Origin: Acidimicrobium sp. UBA3029
Lineage (GTDB): Bacteria > Actinomycetota > Acidimicrobiia > Acidimicrobiales > Ilumatobacteraceae
DNA length: 7,197 nucleotides
Direction of reading: 5' to 3'
Assembly: GCA_002367695.1 (NCBI GenBank)
Contig: DFDK01000041.1
Coordinates: forward strand, 1 to 7,197
The translations under genes were made by a program, and so were the position numbers. The notes below the pieces were generated by a model. That model had not been told where the DNA came from, made no database searches, and was given only the letters and a program-made list of their open reading frames with translations. This document shows positions 1 through 6,529 of the stretch, in pieces. Numbering within the stretch: the first letter of the stretch is position 1; each line of letters starts with the position of its first letter.

Positions 1-38
1 AGCAACACATGTGGTGTAAATAGTTGGTGTTTCCTGTG

Positions 39-53
39 ATTTGATTATCAAAT
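39..53. repeat. perfect 15-bp AT-rich palindrome (7-1-7)
   Basis: ATTTGAT and ATCAAAT flank a single central T, nine bases beyond the hydrolase stop codon. The arms are too AT-rich, and lack a following T-run, for a convincing rho-independent terminator. It could be an operator for a gene beyond the left edge, or a weak transcript-end hairpin. A shorter palindrome, CACATGTG, lies nearby at 6-13. Confidence 0.3.
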
Positions 54-62
54 GCGACGGAA

Positions 63-830
63 TCACTCGGGTGTTTGCTCCCAGTGCTCAATCAGTATCG
101 AGGCAGCCTGCTCGGGGTGTGAGCACATCCACCAGTGGCCTGCATCATGAATCGTGGCTGTGGTGGCATTGACGGTTGTTGCAACGTGATGCATGTCTTC
201 TACGGTGCCTGCGAAGTGATCGTTGGGGGCGATGATGGCGAGGCCATTGGGTGGTGCTGCTGTTGTGAAGAGTTTGCCGACAGTGGCTAAAGCAGGTTGG
301 GCGGCGCTGCGATAGAGGGCGAGGATGCAGCGGGCCATGTCTTCGTTGACGTGTGATTTGACGAGGGCTGCAACGGAGGGTGTGACGCCTTGAGCGGCAA
401 AGAGATCGACGAAGTCTTGATCGGACAGAGCAACCATGCCGGCAACCCATTGCTCACCAATGTCGGGTGTTTGCCAACGGAGAGCGCCGTCATGCCAGAT
501 GTAGTCGGGGTGCAACATACCGATGACATCGGATGCCCACGAACGCACGATGTGTGGTTGTGTGGCTAATGCGTTGTAGAGATGACCAGCACCCCAGTCG
601 TGGGCAACGAGATCGATGGGGCCGTCGATGTTGTTGAGTTCGTTGAGCAGCCAATCGCGATAGTCGTACATGGTTGCACCCCAGCCTGCGGGCGACGGTG
701 AGCCAAAGCCGGGAGGAGAGAGCAAGACGATGTTGGTGATGCCGCGTGTGGAGAGCTCGGTGACAAGGGGAGACCAGATGGCACTGGTTTCGGGCACGCC
801 GTGGACAAAGACCTTGGTGCTCTGGGACAT
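63..830 (-). CDS. alpha/beta hydrolase with Asp nucleophile (epoxide hydrolase / haloalkane dehalogenase-like)
   Basis: A 255-residue cytoplasmic protein with no signal peptide. It shows the alpha/beta-hydrolase order: an oxyanion-side HGVPE motif at residues 10-14, a PPGFG turn at 39-43, the nucleophile elbow VAHDWGAG at 75-82 with Asp78 where esterases carry Ser, a Trp-rich cap at about 98-165, a probable acid Asp204 in APNDHF, and the catalytic His232 in AGHWW. Asp in an HDWG elbow is typical of epoxide hydrolases, haloalkane dehalogenases and fluoroacetate dehalogenases; the substrate cannot be read from this sequence. The family usually has 280-300 residues, so this one is slightly short. 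The ATG at 830 lies 13 bases after the stop of the short ORF 844-1077, and no clear Shine-Dalgarno sequence precedes it, so the gene may depend on upstream translation. Sure of the fold; unsure of the reaction. Confidence 0.85.
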   Translation of the reverse strand: MSQSTKVFVHGVPETSAIWSPLVTELSTRGITNIVLLSPPGFGSPSPAGWGATMYDYRDWLLNELNNIDGPIDLVAHDWGAGHLYNALATQPHIVRSWASDVIGMLHPDYIWHDGALRWQTPDIGEQWVAGMVALSDQDFVDLFAAQGVTPSVAALVKSHVNEDMARCILALYRSAAQPALATVGKLFTTAAPPNGLAIIAPNDHFAGTVEDMHHVATTVNATTATIHDAGHWWMCSHPEQAASILIEHWEQTPE

Positions 831-843
831 ATGCCGAGGGTAT

Positions 844-1077
844 CTAGAGCCACCAGCGGAAGATAACGAATACGAGAAATGTTCTCAATAACATCGCAAT
901 TTGTATTCTGCACATTGACCGATGATGTTCGTTCATTGACGCTTCGAATCTGGCGTAGTGGTCCTCAAGATGCAGAGGAGAGCCGTCGAGCGACGAGGGT
1001 CTGAGGAAATTTGGCGGGGAGTCGTCTGGCTGCATGGGGCGAAGTGTTACACAGGACGTGCTCTGGGTGTCAAGCAC
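844..1077 (-). pseudogene. short ORF, probable diverged relative or remnant of the RWWR-tailed coiled-coil family
   Basis: An open frame of up to 77 residues from GTG, or 63 residues from the ATG at 1035. The N-terminal half is Pro/Ser-rich and resembles nothing I know. The C-terminal half has a short charged helix (LEDHYARFEASMNEHHRSM) followed by a hydrophobic stretch and the ending FRWWL. That layout, helix then membrane anchor then RWW-x-stop, matches the intact gene at 6713-7150 and the remnant at 1096-1251. At the DNA level the last codons share gccaccagcg with both copies (849-858, 1101-1110, 6718-6727), and the stop context tctag is shared with the copy at 6713. The coiled-coil repeats are missing, so it is either a decayed copy or a trimmed member. 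It ends 13 bases before the hydrolase start. Confidence 0.35.
1046..1073 (-). promoter_or_regulatory. candidate sigma70-type promoter
   Basis: Read on the minus strand, a perfect TTGACA (1073-1068) is followed after 16 bases by TGTAAC (1051-1046), a 4-of-6 match to the -10 box. Transcription would begin near 1039, just ahead of the ATG at 1035, which would give an almost leaderless message for the short ORF and then the hydrolase. If it is real, the hydrolase unit is transcribed separately from the transporter operon. One motif match in a short gap is weak evidence. Confidence 0.3.
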
Positions 1078-1095
1078 TCATTAACCGAAGGGGTG

Positions 1096-1251
1096 TTAGC
1101 GCCACCAGCGGTCGATACTGAGTAGCGCGATCATGAGGAGGGTATTTGCTGCAGTTGATTTGGAGAGCAACGACTTTGTATCGCTGATCACTTTGGTGAA
1201 TTGGCTGTCGACTTTGGCAAAGTAGCTAAGACCGGGAAGATCATTCGAAAG
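1096..1251 (-). pseudogene. 3' remnant of an RWWR-tailed coiled-coil gene
   Basis: This fragment has no usable start codon: the frame is closed upstream by a TGA at 1252-1254. It reads through YFAKVDSQFTKVISDTK, then a short hydrophobic segment, and ends IALLSIDRWWR-stop (TAA at 1096-1098). It aligns with the C-terminus of the intact protein at 6713-7150 (VDSQFTN, FSKV, DTK, AVLSIERWWR) with about 7 residues deleted. DNA identity is high at two points: 1193-1212 equals 6951-6970 over 20 bases, and 1099-1124 matches 6716-6741 at 24 of 26 bases. The head of the gene and most of the coiled coil are lost. It lies just downstream of the deaminase in the same orientation. I consider it a real relative, not a chance ORF. 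Confidence 0.6.
1099..1124. repeat. direct repeat, left copy (with 6716-6741)
   Basis: This 26-base stretch matches 6716-6741 at 24 of 26 positions in the same orientation. Both copies encode the final codons of an RWWR-tailed gene. The two lie about 5.6 kb apart and bracket the transporter operon. A second identical 20-mer, ttggtgaattggctgtcgac, is shared at 1193-1212 and 6951-6970. Confidence 0.7.
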
Positions 1252-1404
1252 TCATCCGCTATTTCACACTGGTTGAAAGTAATTGCAATAAATGCCGCTG
1301 TATTGCTCTTCCCCGATGGGGTTGGGTTTCCCGTAGCGCTCGGACAGTTATTGATCGTTGCTACTACAGTGCTGGCGACAACGATTAAAATTACAAAGCG
1401 TTAG
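1201..1404 (+). CDS. doubtful small hydrophobic ORF, convergent with the deaminase
   Basis: A 67-residue frame from TTG with no good ribosome binding site; the frame is open upstream only to about 1159 and contains no ATG. The protein has a basic start (GKVAKTGKIIRK) and two hydrophobic stretches at about residues 27-38 and 43-62, ending KITKR. Its stop (1402-1404) interlocks with the deaminase stop (1401-1403). The layout, GK.KT then two membrane segments, faintly recalls the C-terminus of CDP-alcohol phosphatidyltransferases, but I cannot confirm that. Its first 50 bases are antisense to the coiled-coil remnant. It may be a gene fragment, a small membrane protein, or chance. It is the only candidate content of 1252-1400. 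Confidence 0.2.
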   Translation: MAVDFGKVAKTGKIIRKSSAISHWLKVIAINAAVLLFPDGVGFPVALGQLLIVATTVLATTIKITKR

Positions 1405-1850
1405 TCCTCTTCGCCAATATCTTCATTCCATAGCGTTGGTTCAGCGGCTATAAAGTCCTGCATCAGTTGAAAGCTTTCTTCGTCGTCGAGCACGATCACT
1501 TCAACACCGCGTGATTTCAGCAATTCCTCGCCTCCAAGAAAAGTACGATTTTCTCCGATGACAACACGTGGAATTTTGTAGAGCAGCATGGCACCAGTGC
1601 ACATGTCGCACGGGCTGAGCGTGGTGTACATCGTTGCCTTTTGATAAACGCTTGCTGGAAGCCGTCCTGCATTTTCCAAGCAGTTCATTTCTGCGTGATG
1701 AATTGCGCTGCCATGTTGGACACGCTGGTTATGCCCGACAGCAAGCACTTTTCCATCCACAACTAAGGCTCCACCGATTGGAATTCCTCCAGCCGCTCGG
1801 CCTTTTTTTGCTTCGTTGAGTGCATATTGGTAGTTCTCTTTGTCGGTCAT
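1401..1850 (-). CDS. Fcy1-type cytosine deaminase (CDA-fold zinc nucleobase deaminase)
   Basis: A 149-residue soluble protein that would convert cytosine to uracil plus ammonia in the cytoplasm. The zinc site is complete: His52 and the proton-shuttling Glu54 in HAEMN, then Cys81 and Cys84 in SPCDMCTGA. Beyond the general deaminase motif it matches yeast Fcy1 along its length: GG-PIGG near 21-27, GHN with Asn41 (yeast Asn51), LENAGRL, YTTLSPCDMCTGA, IPRVVIGEN, and a C-terminal W..EDIGE with Trp141 and Asp144 at the positions of the yeast substrate-contacting Trp152 and Asp155. This fits cytosine deaminase much better than TadA or guanine deaminase. It is unrelated to the bacterial CodA amidohydrolase. 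The ATG at 1850 has AAGGA six bases upstream, overlapping the preceding permease stop, so it is probably translated coupled to the transporter. Close relatives could act on another base analogue. Confidence 0.9.
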   Translation of the reverse strand: MTDKENYQYALNEAKKGRAAGGIPIGGALVVDGKVLAVGHNQRVQHGSAIHHAEMNCLENAGRLPASVYQKATMYTTLSPCDMCTGAMLLYKIPRVVIGENRTFLGGEELLKSRGVEVIVLDDEESFQLMQDFIAAEPTLWNEDIGEED

Positions 1851-1856
1851 TCATTG

Positions 1857-1861
1857 TCCTT
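1857..1861 (-). promoter_or_regulatory. ribosome binding site of the deaminase, overlapping the permease stop
   Basis: AAGGA lies six bases before the ATG at 1850 and shares its first two bases with the TAA stop of permease 2. An out-of-frame ATG at 1854-1852 sits too close to this site to be the start. The layout points to translational coupling. Confidence 0.65.
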
Positions 1862-2762
1862 AATGTCGTTTGTATGGTTTGAGATAAGCGCCCGGGTAGG
1901 GGATATTGCGTCCTGATACGGCAAGACCAATGATGACGGCGAGGTATGGAAGCGCAAGCAGAATCTCAAAGGGAACATTTGAAAAAGAGGGAAGTAGTCG
2001 TAGTTGCAATTGCCCTGCATTGATCAACGAAAACAGGGCAGCTCCAGCGAGTAGTCGACCAATTTTCCATCGCCCAAAAATTACGAGCGCAAGCGCAACC
2101 CAGCCACGTCCATTGATGATGTTGATAGTAAACGAACCAACGAACGCGAGCGTGATAAACGCTCCTCCCGCGGCCATATAGATCGAACCAATCAAGATTG
2201 CTGTGTAACGAGTTTTGGTTACATCTATACCCGCTACGTCTGCCGCCTCGGGGTTCTCACCAACCGCGCGAATCTTGAGACCCAACCCAGAGCGCCGCAT
2301 GAGCCACCATGTGAGCGGGACAATGAATAAGAATGTGGCATAGGTGATCCAGTACTGGCTAAAAATTGGACCCCCAAAATCAATAGGTCGCCATGGATCA
2401 ACCCTCACTTGGCCACCATCTGAAGTAAACATGATGCGATTCGCCGAGTTTGAAAAACTGATCATGAAGAGCGTGAGCCCGAGACCAGCCACATGTTGGT
2501 TTACTCCGAGTGTCACCGTCAGGAATGCAAAGATCAGTCCTGCGGCAGCTCCAGTTACAAGGGCAGCGATGAGGCCAGTGGTCAGACTGCCCGTGTGGGC
2601 AGCGGTTGCTATCCCAACAAAGGCGCTGCCATACATAATTCCCTCAACTCCAAGGTTGAGCACTCCAGATTTCTCTGTCACGAGTTCGCCAAGTGCTGCG
2701 AGCGCGAGTGGCGTAGCAATGCGCAGACTTGAGCCAATGATTTCTTGGGTGATATCAATCAT
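1860..2762 (-). CDS. nucleoside ABC transporter permease 2 (BPD_transp_2 family, NupQ/YufQ-like)
   Basis: A 300-residue integral membrane protein with many hydrophobic segments throughout, forming half of the channel of a BMP-type importer. Family marks are TEKSGVLNLGVEGIM at residues 29-43, RAVGENPEAADVAGI in the cytoplasmic loop that contacts the ATPase (about 165-180), and ALALVIFGRWKIGRLLAGA near residue 230. The length is normal for the NupQ side of these heterodimeric permeases. The start ATG at 2762 overlaps the stop of permease 1 in an ATGA, with AAGGGG six bases upstream. The likely cargo, from relatives in Bacillus NupNOPQ and Streptococcus RnsABCD, is nucleosides; the exact specificity is set by the binding protein and is not visible here. 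Confidence 0.93.
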   Translation of the reverse strand: MIDITQEIIGSSLRIATPLALAALGELVTEKSGVLNLGVEGIMYGSAFVGIATAAHTGSLTTGLIAALVTGAAAGLIFAFLTVTLGVNQHVAGLGLTLFMISFSNSANRIMFTSDGGQVRVDPWRPIDFGGPIFSQYWITYATFLFIVPLTWWLMRRSGLGLKIRAVGENPEAADVAGIDVTKTRYTAILIGSIYMAAGGAFITLAFVGSFTINIINGRGWVALALVIFGRWKIGRLLAGAALFSLINAGQLQLRLLPSFSNVPFEILLALPYLAVIIGLAVSGRNIPYPGAYLKPYKRH

Positions 2763-3823
2763 TTCTTACCCCTTGTCCAGACCACCCGATATTTCTGAAT
2801 GACCAATGCCGCAATCACAGTGAGCAGAAGAACAGATTGTACGAACTCGCCAATAGTTGATGGAATTTCAAGGGCACGACTTGCCGAAAATGATCCAACA
2901 GTGATGAGACCGAATAACAATGCCACGCAAAGTGAACCGATAAAACTTAAAGCAGCAAGGGTTGCCACAATGACACCCGTATATCCGAAACCAGAACTGA
3001 TACCAGTGGTGAGTTGGTGTGCAACTCCAGCAACTTCGCTAGAGCCACCTAGGCCAGCGATCCCACCGCTTACCAAAGCGGCAACCAGCAGCGTTCGCTC
3101 GACTGGAAGGCCCGCGATACGTGCAGCACCGGGAGCCATGCCAACAGCCCTCAACTTCAGTCCGCCAGCCATCTTGCCTACGTACCACCAACACAGAACA
3201 ATGATGATGACGCCGAGCGCCAAGCCTAGGTGAACACGCGTACCCGGCCAGATGATTGGCAACTGAGTTGACTTCGCGATGACGTCGGAATCTGGAAATC
3301 CGGTTTCACTGTTTCGCCAAGGGCCATTGAGCAATCCAGAAATAATGAGCAATGCGACGGGATTTAAAAGGAGAGTGGTGACCACTTCATCAATACCAAG
3401 TCGGGTGCGCAGGAGTGCAGGGACAAGTGCCCAGAGTGCGCCAAACAACATGCCAGCAAGCAAAATCAGTGGCACACCGACAATGGATGGAAGCGGCTCT
3501 GCATGAATGCCAACCCATGTTGCACCAATTGTTCCCGCAAGTAGTTGCCCCTCAGCACCGATATTCCAATACCCAGCACGAAAAGCAATTGCTACTGCAG
3601 CACCAGTGAAGATGAGTGGAGTTGCAGACAGAATGGACTCGGTAATTCCGAACCGTGTTTGCAGTGGTGATATAAACATGTAGTGGAAGGCCGAGATCGG
3701 GGCGCCCCCAGCCCAGCGGACAACAATTGCAGAAAGCAAAAACGATACAAACGCTGCTGCTGCGATAAGTGCTGGCCCTCGCCACCAAGGCATTGATGAG
3801 CGCAGTGCAAAACGGGGCTTCAT
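2759..3823 (-). CDS. nucleoside ABC transporter permease 1 (BPD_transp_2 family, NupP/YufP-like)
   Basis: A 354-residue membrane protein, the partner half of the channel. A short basic N-terminus (MKPRFALR) precedes the first membrane segment at about 17-35. The family motif FRAGYWNIGAEGQL is at 81-94, EVVTTLLLN follows in the middle, and RAVGMAPGAARIAGLP marks the ATPase-facing loop. The longer N-terminal part relative to permease 2 is usual for the NupP side. It overlaps the ATPase gene by ATGA at 3820-3823, with AGGA eight bases before the start, so the two are probably translated together in fixed ratio. The C-terminus is basic (VVWTRGKK), as expected for a cytoplasmic end. Confidence 0.93.
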   Translation of the reverse strand: MKPRFALRSSMPWWRGPALIAAAAFVSFLLSAIVVRWAGGAPISAFHYMFISPLQTRFGITESILSATPLIFTGAAVAIAFRAGYWNIGAEGQLLAGTIGATWVGIHAEPLPSIVGVPLILLAGMLFGALWALVPALLRTRLGIDEVVTTLLLNPVALLIISGLLNGPWRNSETGFPDSDVIAKSTQLPIIWPGTRVHLGLALGVIIIVLCWWYVGKMAGGLKLRAVGMAPGAARIAGLPVERTLLVAALVSGGIAGLGGSSEVAGVAHQLTTGISSGFGYTGVIVATLAALSFIGSLCVALLFGLITVGSFSASRALEIPSTIGEFVQSVLLLTVIAALVIQKYRVVWTRGKK

Positions 3824-5355
3824 TGTTTAATTCCTGCCATTAATTGGCCGAGCGTTTCGCGAGTAGCCGTCGATCCATCAACGATGCCAATGATTGCACC
3901 CCGGTACATAACAGCAACCCTGTCCGCCAACTCAAGCACTTCGTCGAGGTCTTCGCTGACGAGCAATACTGCAGTTCCCTCTGTAGAAGCCTGCATGATC
4001 AACGAACGGACATAACGTGTTGCCATTACGTCGAGCCCACGAGTTGGTTGAGAAATAATTGCAACCTTTGGTTTGCGACTAAACAACCGTGCAAGCAACA
4101 CCTTCTGCATGTTTCCGCCAGAAAGTGTTCCTAGCGGTTGTTTGGGTGTTGTTTTTATTTCAAATTGAGTAATAGCTGATTCGCAGTGTTCAAGTATCTC
4201 TTTTTGTTTCAGTTGAAACTTGGTTGCAAAGTTGTCAATGCAGTCAAGAACAAGATTTTCCATCACCTGTAAGGCGTGCACAGCAGATGCGTGTCGATCC
4301 TCGCCCAACATGCCCACGCCCGCACGCATGAGTGATTGGGGAGTGGTCTGACCAAGGGTGTTCCCCTCAATAACAACGCTGCCTTTATCAAGTGCAAGTG
4401 TTCCACTGAGCACCCGAACTAATTCGGCTTGACCATTGCCCGACACACCCGCAACTCCAACAATTTCGCCCGAGCGAACATCAAATGAAACTTCATTGAG
4501 CTCGCCCGATTCAGTGGTCACGCTAATGCCCTTGAGGGCGAGAATTGGATCACCAAAGAGTTGCTGGGTGGGGCGGCGTTGAGCAACAGCAACTTCATCG
4601 TTTCCCATCATCAAACCGATGAGTTCCTGTGAACTCATTCCACTGACTTTGGAGTTGGACACCACTTTGCCCCTGCGCAGGACCGAAACACGATCGGCAA
4701 CCTGCTCGATTTCTGCCATTTTGTGACTGATGAGCACAATTCCAATACCTGACTCGGAACGAAGTTTCTTGATCACTTCAAGAAGTGAATCAATATCTTG
4801 TGGGCCCAATACCGCAGTCGGCTCGTCAAGAATGAGGTACCTACATCCAGACATGAGGGCCTTGAGAATTTCTACGCGCTGCTGAAGCGCAACGGGCAAT
4901 GATGAAATAACAGCATCTGGTGAAACTTCAAGACCGAACTTTGCAGATGCTGCATTTATTTCTTTTCGTACGGATGCAAGATCAAGTGAAAAAGTGTTTG
5001 CACTAGCAAGAGCGATATTCTCTACGACGGTCATGTTCTTTACGAGTGAGAAGTGCTGAGTTACCATTCCGATTCCAGCGGCACGCGCATCACGAGGAGA
5101 GTTAATAGTGAGTGCGACGCCGCCTGCCTCGATTAATCCAGTATCCGGCTGAGTCAAGCCGTACAGAATTTTCATCAACGTGGTTTTACCAGCCCCGTTT
5201 TCTCCCAGCAGGGCATGAACTTCACCTACTCGTAAATCGAGCGAGACATCCGAGAGGGCAATGGTCTCGCCGAACGCCTTAGAAATATTACGCAAAAAAA
5301 TAGAGGGGGCGGTGCCGTGAATCACGACACCTGCCCCCTCTTGTGAATTCATCAT
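3820..5355 (-). CDS. nucleoside ABC transporter ATP-binding protein, two fused ABC domains (NupO/YufO-like)
   Basis: A 511-residue cytoplasmic ATPase that powers import. Domain 1 (about 18-250) has an intact Walker A GENGAGKT (51-58), Q-loop Gln100, Walker B LILDEPT with Glu178 and switch His211, but a degenerate signature LPVALQQR (153-160) where LSVGMQQR is usual. Domain 2 (about 270-505) is the reverse: Walker A is replaced by GVSGNGQAEL (303-312), the Walker B acid by Gln436 in SQPTRGLD and the switch His by SED, while the signature LSGGNMQK (411-418) is intact. The gene starts 25 bases after the binding-protein gene; ATG occurs twice (5355, 5352) with only a weak ribosome site. This double-domain layout is shared with sugar importers such as RbsA, but the neighbours place it with nucleoside systems. 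Confidence 0.95.
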   Translation of the reverse strand: MMNSQEGAGVVIHGTAPSIFLRNISKAFGETIALSDVSLDLRVGEVHALLGENGAGKTTLMKILYGLTQPDTGLIEAGGVALTINSPRDARAAGIGMVTQHFSLVKNMTVVENIALASANTFSLDLASVRKEINAASAKFGLEVSPDAVISSLPVALQQRVEILKALMSGCRYLILDEPTAVLGPQDIDSLLEVIKKLRSESGIGIVLISHKMAEIEQVADRVSVLRRGKVVSNSKVSGMSSQELIGLMMGNDEVAVAQRRPTQQLFGDPILALKGISVTTESGELNEVSFDVRSGEIVGVAGVSGNGQAELVRVLSGTLALDKGSVVIEGNTLGQTTPQSLMRAGVGMLGEDRHASAVHALQVMENLVLDCIDNFATKFQLKQKEILEHCESAITQFEIKTTPKQPLGTLSGGNMQKVLLARLFSRKPKVAIISQPTRGLDVMATRYVRSLIMQASTEGTAVLLVSEDLDEVLELADRVAVMYRGAIIGIVDGSTATRETLGQLMAGIKQ

Positions 5356-5371
5356 TGAACTCGTATGTGCT

Positions 5372-5396
5372 TTCGGTTACCTACTTGGTCACCGAA
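5372..5396 (-). promoter_or_regulatory. intercistronic stem-loop at the binding-protein stop codon
   Basis: In the minus-strand RNA, UUCGGUGACC and GGUAACCGAA pair at 9 of 10 positions (one G-A mismatch) around the 5-base loop AAGUA. The TAG stop (5383-5381) falls at the loop and the start of the 3' arm. No U-run follows, so it is not an intrinsic terminator. Stem-loops in this place often protect the 3' end of the upstream message and raise binding-protein output over the membrane components, as in malE-malF; that role here is inferred. Confidence 0.5.
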
Positions 5397-6436
5397 CCCG
5401 CAGGAATAGCCTCGTTGATGTCAACACGAAGCGCACCAGACTTAATGGCTTCCATCGCCGCAGTTGCTTTTGCAACTACATCGGCTGGAATTCCGCCAGT
5501 GACTGCTGTGTTGATTTCGGCCAACGTTGCTCCACCCTTCGCAACCATGCTGAAGTCCTTCAAGTCTTGCGACGTATATGAACCAGCCTTGACTTGGTCG
5601 AGGATGTACCTAACAGTTGGACGCATGTTCCAAACGTTTGATGTAACAACGGATTCAGGTGCAGTTGCCTTCTGATCCATTTGGTTGCCAAACGAGAGCA
5701 ATCCCTTTTCTGCGGCTGCCTCAATAACGCCTGCGCGCTCGGCAAACAAGATGTCGGCTCCAGCAGAAATCTGAGACAGTGCAGCTTCTTTTGCCGCAGC
5801 TGGGTCAAACCATGAGTTGATGAAGTTGATCTTTGCTTGCACGTTTGGGTTTACCGACTGTGCTCCGGCAATAAATGCGTTCACAATTCGGTTTACCTCT
5901 GGCACAGGAATACCGCCGACAATACCGATGATATTTGTCTTGGTGAGACTGCCAGCCAAAATGCCCGAAACGTATGCAGGCTCGTGAATCCAGTTGTCAA
6001 ATACCGAGAAGTTTGGTTCGGCTGGACCACCACCAGAACCCATGACGAATGCAATATTTGGGTAATCAAGTGCAACCTTACGCGCAGATTCTTCGTTGCC
6101 GAACGAGTCACCCATGATGATTGCGGGCTTATCTTCCTCTGCAATTTGTCGCAACGTACGCTCAAAAGCGCCTGATGCATAACCAATCTTGTCAATGTAC
6201 TTATAGGTAATTTCACCGGCATCTGCCATTTCCTGCAGCGCTTCGTGAATCACGCCGTCCCACGGCTCTTCAATTGCCGATGAATATGCAGCAATGACAC
6301 TTATTACCTCTTTGCCCTCCGCTGCAGCATTATCTGTTGTTGCATCGTCGCTGCCAGTGTTTCCACCACATGCGGCAAGTGTGAATCCTGCCAGTGCAAT
6401 TACAGCAATGGCTTTTCCAATACGACTTTTCTTCAT
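5381..6436 (-). CDS. BMP-family nucleoside-binding lipoprotein of the ABC transporter
   Basis: A 351-residue extracytoplasmic binding protein anchored by lipid. The frame is open to 6511, but the start at 6436 is chosen because the protein then begins with a classic lipoprotein signal, MKKSR, a hydrophobic core and lipobox LAAC with Cys23, and because AAGGGGG lies seven bases upstream. After a Thr/Asp/Asn/Ala-rich linker (24-42) comes the periplasmic-binding fold. BMP/PnrA-type marks include MGDSFGN (108-114), NWIHEPAYVSGILAG (148-162), KTNIIGIVGGIPVPEVNR (166-183), SWFDPAAAKEAALSQISAGADILF and GNQMDQ. Related proteins (PnrA, NupN, RnsB) bind purine or broad nucleosides, others differ, so the ligand is open; the co-encoded deaminase makes a cytosine-bearing ligand attractive. 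First gene of the operon. Confidence 0.95.
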   Translation of the reverse strand: MKKSRIGKAIAVIALAGFTLAACGGNTGSDDATTDNAAAEGKEVISVIAAYSSAIEEPWDGVIHEALQEMADAGEITYKYIDKIGYASGAFERTLRQIAEEDKPAIIMGDSFGNEESARKVALDYPNIAFVMGSGGGPAEPNFSVFDNWIHEPAYVSGILAGSLTKTNIIGIVGGIPVPEVNRIVNAFIAGAQSVNPNVQAKINFINSWFDPAAAKEAALSQISAGADILFAERAGVIEAAAEKGLLSFGNQMDQKATAPESVVTSNVWNMRPTVRYILDQVKAGSYTSQDLKDFSMVAKGGATLAEINTAVTGGIPADVVAKATAAMEAIKSGALRVDINEAIPAGSVTK

Positions 6437-6443
6437 GAACTTT

Positions 6444-6450
6444 CCCCCTT
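6444..6450 (-). promoter_or_regulatory. strong ribosome binding site of the binding-protein gene
   Basis: AAGGGGG stands seven bases before the ATG at 6436. It decides the start, as the longer frame from 6511 would run through this site and bury the lipoprotein signal 25 residues inside. Confidence 0.75.
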
Positions 6451-6529
6451 TAGTTGGACAAATGGCACAGTACCACTCAGCCCGAGATGCCGCATAAGGC
6501 CTTTTCTGCAAAGGGCAATCGAAGCAGTC

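Noticed and set aside
1311..1321. CCCC-GAT-GGGG hairpin as terminator of the deaminase operon
   Set aside because: Only a 4-bp stem with a 3-base loop and no T-run on either strand.
1401..1850. tRNA adenosine deaminase (TadA) for the small deaminase
   Set aside because: The zinc motif alone would fit, but GHN, YTTLSPCDMCTGA, IPRVVIGEN and the W..EDIGE tail match Fcy1-type cytosine deaminase instead.
1860..3823. Long plus-strand ORFs opposite the permeases
   Set aside because: They lie antisense to well-supported membrane proteins, have low-complexity shadow composition and match no family.
3820..5355. Ribose/sugar importer ATPase (RbsA type)
   Set aside because: The domain layout is shared, but the neighbouring BMP lipoprotein and NupP/NupQ-like permeases indicate the nucleoside class.
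6437..6511. Longer form of the binding protein starting at 6511
   Set aside because: It would put 25 residues before the lipoprotein signal and run through a strong AAGGGGG ribosome site; the start at 6436 gives a classic signal and lipobox.
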